A stretch of DNA of 64,000 bases, taken from positions 2,405,501-2,469,500 of the forward strand of contig CM034388.1 in the NCBI GenBank assembly GCA_019925095.2. Direction: 5' to 3'. Each line of letters starts with the position of its first letter. Within the stretch, counting starts at the first letter, position 1. The notes under the pieces are model-generated. The model made no database searches. It was not told the DNA's origin and saw only the letters and a list, made by a program, of their open reading frames with translations. Shown here piece by piece: positions 23,005 to 32,900 of the stretch. This stretch comes from Dendrolimus kikuchii. Taxonomy: Eukaryota; Arthropoda; Insecta; Lepidoptera; Lasiocampidae. The position numbers were made by a program, and so were the translations under genes.

Positions 23005-25405
23005 TATATATACCATTACAGTAGACGACGTAATAGAGTAAGCGTACTGTCCACCTATTTGTGACATGTTATTTAAGTGTAGGATCGGTCGATTCGTTGT
23101 ATACCTATCTACAACACACGTGTAACTTGCTTGGAACACAGTATGTTATTTATGTATCGATTTATTACACGTCTTTAATGTTGTTCCTTGGTCTTAAACT
23201 ATATATTTATTTTTACTGTAATAATGTGGATTATTTTCTGACAACACCATATCGTCTCGCTGTCAATCTGTCAATGTCAAATTTAATCCTCGTTCAAAAA
23301 CAGACGTGATTGTGTGTGTTGTTTATCAAAAAAATAAATAATTAAAACTTTATATTCTATTTTAGAAGTGTTTTTACGTAAAATATACAAAATAATTTAG
23401 TCATTAGTTATGTGAGTTAACAGTTTATACGATCAAAAAGGTAAGTAATTGGAATGACGACTTTAAAAATTCAACTTACGATATTAATTTGTTACAATAA
23501 TATTATGATAATTACGCCCCAGTTGTAATATTTTTGGATGTGAAATCAAAGTTCTATACGTGACTTTGTTAAATTTATTCTCAAAATAGATCTTTGTGTA
23601 TAGAAAGTGTTGGAAAACAATAACTTTTGTTTAATAATGTGTCAGACATTGCTATGAATATGTTACGTGTTTGTATGAATATAAAAATAAATAAGTCTTA
23701 TTGTAAGTTCTTACCGTGTTAGTTGCAACTGCTATAACTCTTTTCATATTGATAATATTTAAAATAGCATATTTACTAAAGAAAAAACAAAGTTTGGGAA
23801 GAATTAATTCCAATAGGTTTTTATTATGTCTAATTCAGAAGTCAGAGACAGCAATAACAGCATAATCTATGCTTCCTAGATACGAATATAATTTCAAAGT
23901 TATCATAATCTTAAATTTATATTTATGACTAGGATGTGATACTTTTCTATCTGTAAAACATTTTTGAAATAAAATAGTGAAGTATTTTCCATAAAAGTTT
24001 GTTAGCCTTTTGTTTTTTTGTTACTCTTTCATGGTCTTAGGACCTAGTATTAGAAAATTTAGTATACTTTGTAGATGTAGTCTTAGTGCGATATGTGTAC
24101 CATTCTACTTTCTCTTAACTTTTAATAATTTCTTTTTTAAAGCATTTTGTTTTAGACCGAATGAATCAACAATTGCAGTTATTATACTTCTTTAATTATT
24201 TTAGTTAAATTTACCAATTTAGGAATCATACTTAGGTTCTCTGCATACCAGTGGACTTAGCGAGCAAAGGCTAATCACTAAACCCAAGAAGCCATCAAAT
24301 ACATTTTCATTGAGATAATACATTGTTTTCAGTTATTAGATTTTCTTTTCTTGTAAAATATGAAGGACATAGCTGGTTAAAGTATTAATTTGTATTTGGA
24401 ACACCAGTTTTTTTTTCTTTGATATCTGATGTTCGTGTGCTTAAAATGCCCTGTAGTAATTATGAATCAGGGTCAATTGGTAAATAACAGATGGTAACTA
24501 ATTTAAGTGCCAATGCACACATTCTTGGATATAATTTATTTTGTAGGATATTAGGTTAATATTGTTACGAGTGCGGGACTCTAATTAAAATGCAGTTGGA
24601 ATTACTATAGAATTTATTAGAACTATACAAACATGTATAGCACATGTACAAATATAACTGGACACAACCAGTACAAACTGCACGATTCAATAACACTTAT
24701 AAAGTCCATCACTATATAGCTTATCAAATGTCCACGTCTTGCTCGTATAGTACTCCTCGCTTGACTGACTCACCCCTCCGTTCGGGCATTGTTTTATACT
24801 AAGCTGTACAATACAACAATCGAACGTATGGACTGACTTTTCCAAGAAAACGTAATCTGCATACCTGCGGCCATAAACGAGTACAATAACAATAGGATGT
24901 TTTTTTCTAATTACAAATTTTAAACACAAAGTTAACAAAAGAAGTCCAAATGCAGGAAATGTAATAAACTACAGGTGTGCATTCACTTTGTCAGCGTGTA
25001 ACAATAGTAATTATTAGCCTTTATAGACTAGATTGTAAAGTGTAACACTTTTACACACTCTACTTTTACACATAAAAAATGTTCTTAAATTATGTTTGTC
25101 AGACAAACACAACTAGAGTATGTATATACTCTATTGTATTAAGTCATATGGCATATTATAACACATACATTGTTCATATTGAGTATCCAATATGTACAAT
25201 GTATTTATTATGTCTCTATAGCCATAGATAAAGTTTGCATGGGTTCTTCTCTATAAAGCAAGTTTCCTTATAAACATGTTACTATTTATAATAACATATC
25301 TAGGGAAAAATTCTGAGAAATAGACCCTTGTGGTAATTTATTTTAAGTGTTATAAACATTTTGTCAAAAATGAAACCTTTACACTAACATTGCCTGTTTG
25401 TGTAA
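23005..25405. other. Unassigned AT-rich DNA
   Basis: Apart from the possible LTR at 24563-25003 nothing was recognised. Short open frames here show no family motif. Confidence 0.4.
24563..25003. mobile_element. Possible solo LTR of another family
   Basis: Starts TGTTACGAGTGCGGG and ends GCGTGTAACA, giving TG...CA with a short inverted end. The flanks (ATAT and ATAG) match at only three of four bases. No second copy is in the window. Confidence 0.35.
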
Positions 25406-25566
25406 TGGTTGGCCACTGATGCCAGAACACAACTCAAGGTCTTTATGGTGCACACTAGACCAGGGGTGGTAGCCAACCAGACGGGCAAATACCCTACCAC
25501 CTGGCTGTGAGTTGTTTTGTCCCCTCTTACGACAGGCCACTGGACTGCAGGAAATTGTATTCTCGG
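25406..25566 (-). mobile_element. R1 retroposon fragment
   Basis: Reverse copy of the 5' half only, from CACTGATGCCAGAACAC to CAGGAAATTGTATTCTC. Confidence 0.65.
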
Positions 25567-25859
25567 GGTATGTCTTTGAATGAATGGGGAGTATGTAGGA
25601 TTCATAGGAGCTGGCTCTTGATACACCTTCCATCAGCATGAAGCTGTGAGTTGCCGACAGCCAATCTATCCAAAACCTATCTACCTGCCTACTGGCATGA
25701 CACAGGTCTGTGTCTTGCCGGCATATGTCTCAGGCATTTCTCTAAGGCGCCACGACTTAAACTATCCCCATAAGGTGCCCCTGGGAACAGGGACACCCTG
25801 CGTCCTGATTTCTCGACCTCAACCCGATCCCACTACGATGTTGGTACGAGTTGACCGTA

Positions 25860-26135
25860 GTAACTTAACAACCCACAGCCAGATGGTAGGGCATTTGCCC
25901 GACTGAATGGCTACCACCCTTGGTCTAAAGTATGTCGCCATAACAACCTTGTGTTGTGTTCCGGCATTAGTGACCAGGTTACAGTCTCCCTTAAGGTTCC
26001 AGTTTCTCTTAAGAGAGCAACAGCGCATTTGTAGCAACTTTGGTGTTGCAAATGTCCATAGACGATGGTAACCGCTTTCCATCAAGTAGGCCGTCTGCCT
26101 GTCTGCTGATCTCCTGCAATAAAAAAATAATAAAA
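25860..26135 (+). mobile_element. R1 retroposon with internal duplication
   Basis: Runs from AACAACCCACAGCCAG to the A-rich end. The segment containing CAGTCTCCCTTAAG is partly doubled (GTTACAGTCTCCCTTAAGG, then GTTCCAGTTTCTCTTAAGA). Confidence 0.75.
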
Positions 26136-26184
26136 GGTGGCTTCTTGGAACCCATGCTTGTCGTCTGCGACAGAATATGTGCAA

Positions 26185-26275
26185 GCAAATGCGTGTGCCT
26201 GTGCGTGTGTGCGCGCGCTTGTGTGTGTATGATTGTTTATGTGTGTGCGTGTGAGCGCGCGCGCTCCGCGCTCAT
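26185..26275 (+). repeat. GT/GC microsatellite
   Basis: GTGTGTGCGCGCGCTTGTG and a GAGCGCGCGCGCTCCGCGCT palindromic stretch. Smaller GT/TA arrays are at 11137-11200 and 16112-16142, and a (TACA)n run is at 9528-9545. Confidence 0.85.
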
Positions 26276-27158
26276 GTTTGTTGTCAATTAAAGTATTTTC
26301 ATAATTTTTCACAGCATACTTCGAAAATTATACTTAACACACTTATCAAGATTTTGAAAGCGAGATCTAAAATATGTTTTAGCTGATTGGCTTATAGTGA
26401 TGTTTTATTATCAAAGCGCAAGAGACGAAGAATTGTGGCGCTGTTTGAAAACTTCAGATTTAGGGGCTGTATCAAATCTAATTTTTTTTTCTTTGCGATT
26501 GTTTTTTCTAATATGCGTCTTCCATATTTGAAACCGAAAAATGTAATAGGTCCCGCAGAACAGAACACCAATGCGCAGTGGAGGTAAACATGTGCAGATG
26601 TGGAATTTTCTATTAATTTGAATAAAATAATAACAATTTAATAAAGCTTATATGTACATCTACATATTTGCAATGTGACATTGAATCAGGAATTGCTGAT
26701 AGGTACTTTGACACCCACATTATTACTTTATCTGTTTTTGCAATAATAATATATATTATAATAATTGTATATTATATTATTATATAGTTATGCTGTATTT
26801 TTATTAATTTGGGGAACAGATGTCAAAGAAGTAGGCCCAGCATATATATTATTATCTAATTAATATGTGAAGCAAAAACTTTGTACGAAAATTGCGCGAG
26901 CGGAGGAGTATGAAATTGAAATTTCGCACACTTATAGTTTATATAGAGAAGGAGTGCAGAATGCTAATATTTTTTTTTAATTATACACAAAAAATACATT
27001 ACACACACTACCGTGTATTTTACATATACACGCATATATACTCTTTTGTTTATTGTTAAAGTCAAATGAACAGTATAGTCTTGGGGAAACCTGTGATTAT
27101 AGAAGTATAGTCTTTGACAACAGAACCTTAATAATTGTATGTATTGTATCTAGACTGT
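26276..27158. other. Unassigned AT-rich DNA
   Basis: No gene and no recognised repeat. The 66-codon frame at 26387-26587 lacks any motif. Confidence 0.4.
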
Positions 27159-27390
27159 AATCGCCAGGCAAACACACACATTGTATATCCCCAAATTAAG
27201 CAAGTTACGCTTGTGTTATGGGTAATATACAACGGACTGCTCTGGGGCCGATCCCAGACACCCAGACCATAGTAAATAACGGGGAAAATACGTTTCCGAA
27301 ATTTACTATACCAGGAATCGAACCCGGAGCCTCTGCGTTGCAGTGACGTAGGCCGGCAAAGGCTTAGCCCGCTCAACCACATAGGCCGTC
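27159..27390 (-). mobile_element. tRNA-derived SINE S1, full-length-like
   Basis: Same layout as the copy at 20575 but with the longer middle section (GATCCCAGACACCCAGACC) that the 20.6-kb and 31.1-kb copies have lost. Confidence 0.8.
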
Positions 27391-28179
27391 TAATAATGTT
27401 CAAACTTATAATTTAAATTAATTATTATGGTTGAATTTCGACCACGGGCGACCACTAGTCTATGTAAAAGTGTCTCTTCATTGCTAATATAAACTTATGC
27501 TCTGAACTAGTCTCTTATTGAAGATTCCAATTAGCTCTGAAACTGCTGGCCGTTACAATACCTAGTATGCCAGGGAGGCCATCCAGAAAAGTTCTTCAGG
27601 TCGCTGGTCGAGTATAACTAATCTAGGCCGTCGGAGGGTTGCATTATTTAAAAAAAAAATGTTTAAATAAATTATCTTAAAATTAATCAAGAAATCTGGA
27701 GTGTAGTTTCATTCTCCAAATGGCTTTTAGGCCAGGCTGTTACACGCTCGGCTTCACATGTGTGCAAACACTAGAATGCGATTTAATTTCTGTTTCATCA
27801 TTAAATTGTTTATTACGATTTGAGATTTCTCTAATTATATCTATGCTGGGGCCTTACTAGCGGTTTTGTCTGCGTAATCGTACTGGCGGGATGTTTGTTT
27901 GTGCATTCCACACAGCGATTTCCGAACCGCTCCCGGGAATATTGGAACAGAATAGAATAGATAGATAGATAACACTTCATTGTACACCAATATAAAGATG
28001 AACTTAAAAATTAAAATTATATCTAGCTATGTACAAAGGGCGGTCTTATGGCTAAAGAGCGATCTCTTCCAGACAACCCCAGGAATCAATTGAGATGATA
28101 ATGGCGATGGTGGTATACGTAACATATAGTACGAACTACTTACATTTTAATAATAAATACATAAACTATATATATATAT

Positions 28180-28310
28180 ACATACATACATAACTTCACG
28201 TCAGTTCCCTTGCGGGGTAGGCACGAACAACAGAGCGCCATTTATGCTTATTATTACACACCTCGTTTCTTTGACATTCATAACTCTTGTCATGCACGCT
28301 CGTCTGTTCT
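28180..28310 (-). mobile_element. RTE 3' fragment, interrupted by a MITE
   Basis: Reverse ATGT-type tail, then AACTTCACGTCAGTTCCC up to CTCGTCTGTTCT. The next bases belong to the MITE at 28314-28605. RTE sequence resumes for only a few bases (TAAGGCT) after it. Confidence 0.75.
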
Positions 28311-28313
28311 TAA

Positions 28314-28605
28314 GGGAAGATTTATATTAGACCGGGCCGTGTCCGGGGCGTGCCGTGTACGTGGCCCGGCCGGGGCACGAATTTGAAACGTTACATACAT
28401 TTTGTATCGCCCGTGATTTATATTAGGCCGGGCCGTGTCCGGGGCGTGCCGTGTACGTGGCCCGGACGGGGCACGAATTTGAAACGTTACATACATTTTG
28501 TATCGCCCGTTTAGCACCCGGTGTAATATAAACGTGCAGCACGGAGTGGTTCCGCTCCGGCCCCGCCCCGGCCCGGACACGGCCCGGTCTAATATAAATC
28601 TTCCC
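28314..28605. mobile_element. PIF/Harbinger-like MITE, 292 bp
   Basis: Near-perfect terminal inverted repeats beginning GGGAAGATTTATATTAGACC and a 3-bp TAA target duplication (28311-28313 and 28606-28608). It is very GC-rich (CCGGGCCGTGTCCGG). A 96-bp internal unit is duplicated in tandem, with the second unit starting at 28415. It is inserted in the RTE sequence CTGTTCTTAAGGCT, as intact RTE copies show. Confidence 0.85.
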
Positions 28606-28619
28606 TAAGGCTATATGCA

Positions 28620-29150
28620 GAAATTTTATATATTACATAGATATATACTTAATATACAATACCATACAAATACATATCTACAAAATATATAAATGTTTAT
28701 AAATGAATTTAATTATCATATTCCAACGAAACGACAGGTAGTATTTTTTGATCATAGTTTTAAATGTCTCTAACGATTTTGCTTGTCTGATTGTAACTGG
28801 AAGCGCGTTCCAAAGCTGTATAGCCTTAGAATATACTCTATTGTACAATAAAATTAATGAAATAATACCCAAAAACAACTTAGAATTGGGTACAAATGGC
28901 GGCCTTATCGCTGACAGCGATCTCTTCCAGACAACCTTGGGATGGAGAGAGAAATATGGCACAAAAACTAGGGCTAGGGTTTGCTGCACAATATTTTTAG
29001 AAATACATACATACATAGCTTCACGCCAGTTCCCTTGCGGGTTAGGTACGAACAACAGAGCGCCATTCAGGCTTGTTCTTACACACCTCACTCGCTTCTT
29101 TGACATTCATAGCTCATTTTTAGAAATGTTACATATTATACATTAATATT
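28620..29150 (-). mobile_element. LINE ORF C-terminal fragment (reverse), split by RTE
   Basis: The reverse strand reads AIQLWNALPVTIRQAKSLET and KKYYLSFRW, homologous to the copy at 61310. GGCGGCCTTATCGCTGACAG is the tail block. The RTE piece at 29005-29115 is inserted in it. Confidence 0.65.
29005..29115 (-). mobile_element. 111-bp RTE 3' insertion
   Basis: Reverse copy of only the last ~100 bp of the RTE, flanked by the perfect 12-bp direct repeat ATTTTTAGAAAT (28993-29004 and 29116-29127). Confidence 0.85.
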
Positions 29151-29772
29151 ATTATATAAATATACATATACATTAAAATTCCCGCGGGATATCCAGGATA
29201 GTAAATATCACACATTTTATTACATAAAATTTGCTATCGATCAGTAAAAAACTTGTTGGGGGCTAAGAAGACGTGATTATTGAATACGAGAGGATTACGT
29301 TGTTACGAGATATATTTTCAAGTGTAACTTCAACGGTGGCAGAAACAACTTAAGACAGCCACGCATTCCAATATTAAATTCAAATTTAACATACAAAAAG
29401 TTTGTATATCCATCAAAACTCATGTTCTAATTCGTTTTTTTTTTAATCTGGCCTTTTTAAATAATTCCCAGAAAAATTCCCACTGGATTCCCACAATAAA
29501 AACTAGCACAGATTTTAACTCTATGAATTTATTGTCGATCAGCGAAATCGGCCCGGTAATTTTTACGTGAATCCCGAACAAACAGACAAACAAACAAGAA
29601 ATCTTAAAAAATAACATCGTCTTCTCCATCGTTTATAATTCTGTTTTTTTTTTTAATGGCTTCAATGTACAGACACACCATTTTTAGAATTCTATAATAT
29701 TATAGATCAACAACTTGGGCATTTTCCTAATCTAATGTAAATTTTGTTATATAGTAAGGTAAAATATAGGAT

Positions 29773-29826
29773 GTTGTTCGTGCCTACCCCGCAAGGGAAC
29801 TGGCGTGAAGTTATGTATGTATGTAT
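29773..29826 (+). mobile_element. 54-bp RTE 3' insertion
   Basis: Begins at GTTGTTCGTGCCTACC and ends in the ATGT tail. It is flanked by GTAAAATATAGGAT and GTAAAATATAAGAT (13 of 14 identical). Confidence 0.75.
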
Positions 29827-29887
29827 GTAAAATATAAGATATTGAACTCCGGCCATTATCGTGGATTACATTTTAATCAAATTGTTA

Positions 29888-29911
29888 TTGTCTATTGTAA
29901 TTCAGGTAACC
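29888..29911 (+). promoter_or_regulatory. Likely 3' splice acceptor in the FAM21 5'UTR
   Basis: A T-rich stretch ending in TTCAG at 29901-29905 lies six bases before the start codon (GTAACC-ATGG). This suggests that the 5'UTR contains an intron and the true first exon and promoter lie further upstream. No promoter could be placed. Confidence 0.4.
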
Positions 29912-32900
29912 ATGGAGGGTGACAGCAGCACGGAGACACTCCGGACCCTGGCTCCAAATTGGACTCTTGCAGGCGATGATCAACTCCTTAACATCCTGCA
30001 GAACACGCATCAGGTGTGTTTACACGTTTAAACCTACTGTACTGCTCAAGAGGTTATTGTTTACTCCTCTTTAAGACTATTTTTGAGACAAAAGTATACT
30101 ATAAATAAATTCCTAAAAAATATCTATATATATAAAAATCAATTGCTGTTCGTTAGTCTCGCTAAAACTCGAGAATGGCTAATTTTGGTTTTGAATTATT
30201 TGTGGAAGTTCAGGGAAGGTTTAAAAGATGAGTAAATATGTAAAAAATGCTTGGAATATAGTAAAACAACAATTTCGTTTTCCCTTAGAAACTATTCCTA
30301 CCTGTCAAAGATTTGACATTCGTCGCGTCGTTTAGAAATCAATTAAATTTAAAAGTCGTTCAGAAATTAAATACAATTTAAAAGTGATGTTATTATTCAT
30401 TTTTTTGGTTTTAAATGTCAAACATTTGATGTTCGTTCCGGTTAAGTTTTGAGCACATTTTTTACTAAAGTGGAAACATTCTGCAGTTATCATTCAGCTT
30501 TTTTATTTATTGATTCTGAGGCGGTACGAAGTTTGCCGGCTCAGCTAGTATACAATAAAAAGAAAAGAAAACACTATAAGCTACAATCGGTCCAACCCGC
30601 CTAGACTACTGTCGCTGGGCAGTGTGCCTGGAAGGCTGACAGCATTAAATCGCTGAATACATACACTACTTTATACTTTGAGCGAGGTAAGCTCCAGCCT
30701 TTTAACAAAAGCTAATCGTCACCTATGCAGGAACTGAGAAAGAATAGTAGTTCCTGTGGCCGGTTGGCCTGTCGTAAGAAGCACCAGAACAACGCACAGA
30801 GAGGTGGTGGTAGGGCATTCGCCCCTCTGGATGGCCATAACTTCAGGTCTAGATTATACCAGCATAACAACCTTGTGTTCTGGCATCAGTGGCCAGGTTC
30901 CAGTCCCCCCTTCGAGTCTCTTCGACTGTATCCACCACTTTCTATCACAGTTGGCCCGCTTTTATTTAATGAAATCTTGCCTAGAGATAGATACAGAAGA
31001 CAGGCTGACAACCCCGCTAATGCAGAGCAGTTCTTGTCGCCAATGGACCTTTGCAACACTAAAGTGATACAAATGTGCTGCCGGTCTCGATGATAAATAA
31101 ATAAATAATCGGCAGACAAACACACATATTGTATATCCCCAAATTAAGCAAGTTACGCTTGTGTTATGGATAATATGCAACGGACTACTCTGGGGCCTGG
31201 GCCTGGGCTCTGGGGAAGAAAATACGTTTTCGAAATTTACTATACAAGGAATAGAACCCGGAACCTCTGCGTTGCAGTGTGGTACGCCGGCAAAGGCTTA
31301 GCCCGCTCAACCACAGAGGCCGTCAAAGAAAGAAAGAAGGTGGGACTGCAACCTGGCCGCTAATGCCGGAACATTACTCAAAGTTGCTACGAGTATGGCG
31401 GTATCTTCTAGACTAGGTGCCCATCCAGAGAAACAAATGCCCTAGCACTTGATGAAACCTACCCTACCTTTTAACTCAGGCGGGCTTTAGACTAGTATCT
31501 CGGAACACTCCGTTGTCCAGTTGTACAGACGCGACGGCAGTTTTTTTTTTATTGCAGGAGATCAGCAGACAGGCAGACGGCCCACTTGATAGAAAGCGGT
31601 TACCATCGCCTATGGGCATTTGCAACACCAAAGTTTCTACAAATGCGCTGCTGCTCTCTCAAGGGAGACTGGAACCTGGTCACTAATGTCGGAACACAAC
31701 TCAAGGTTATTATGGCGACATACTTTAGACTAGGGGTGGTAGCCATCCAGTCGGGCAAACGCCCTACCACCTGGCAAAATATGCAGAAAGAAAGATTCGA
31801 TTAGCATATATTTTAAATCCTAAAGTACTAAGCAACCAACTGAACAGATAAAACAAAGAAACTAATTGCAACAATACGCATTGAAGTAATTAAAATAACA
31901 AATTAGATGAAAAGAGACTAACCACTAAATTAAAAGTTTCACTGCTTTCACAAACTTAAGACGTTTGCATTAATTTGCGATTTGAGAACTGTATTGTAAT
32001 ACGTGCTAAATATTTACATTATCTATGGTATTATAAAATTCTAAACATGCCGTGTCTGTACATTAAAACTATTAAAAAAAAACCGACTGGAATAGACTAT
32101 ATGAACGATGGAGAACACGATGTAATTTTTTTTAGATTTATCGCCTGTCGCCGCCGATTTTGATGTGGTTTACGCTGGTCGACAGCTAATTCTTAGACGT
32201 AAACTCTGCGCTACGTTTAACCTTGCAATGCAGCGGGAATTTTTCTGGAAATGTTTTAAATAGACCAGATTAAAAAAATAACGAATTCCAATGTGATTTT
32301 TTACGGATCGATAGCAGATTTAATGTAATAAAATGTCAGAATTTTCCCGGGAGTGGTTTGAAGTGGTTCGGATGCCTAGAAATTAACTTATTGCGACACA
32401 GTTTCCACTGACGATATCTTACATTATTTTTTTTAATGCTGCGATAGTTTGTGACCCGGGAATTTCAAGTCAAGCGTGGACAAAGGCGCGGGCATATGCA
32501 AGTTTACAATAAAATTGGGCAAGTGCGCGACAGTCCACGAACTACGAAGGGTTCTGTGGACATGGCAAACGTTGAAAATTATCGTCATTTGACCACATAA
32601 ACATAATCTAATATTTTCTTAAGTTTTCGCGACTTGTATACATAATAAAACTACGTTTTAACGGTTTTAAGCGTGGTAATTTGTTTTTCCCACGTTTCGG
32701 CCACTTTTCAGTGGCCGTGTTCACGGCCATGAAACGTCGGAAAAACAAAAATCAAATAAATTACCGCGCTTAAAACCTGGTTATTATTTACTCTATAGGA
32801 GTCTAATCTAATTTTACACCGCTTCGCAGCATGTGGCTTGAAGAGAAGAAGCGGCGCAAGAAACTCTTCAGCAAGCGGCTGTAATAATTTTTTTATATTA

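Larger units (their letters stand above)
30987..31774 (-). repeat. Composite repeat block C, copy 2
   Basis: Same parts as copy 1, including the linker with GGCGGTATCTTCTAGACTAG and AACACTCCGTTGT. It ends earlier, at CCACCTGG. It lies inside FAM21 intron 1. Confidence 0.75.

Noticed and set aside
28290..28580. 96-codon frame rich in Arg/Pro/Gly
   Set aside because: It is the GC-rich tandem interior of the Harbinger-like MITE and repeats with the 96-bp unit.
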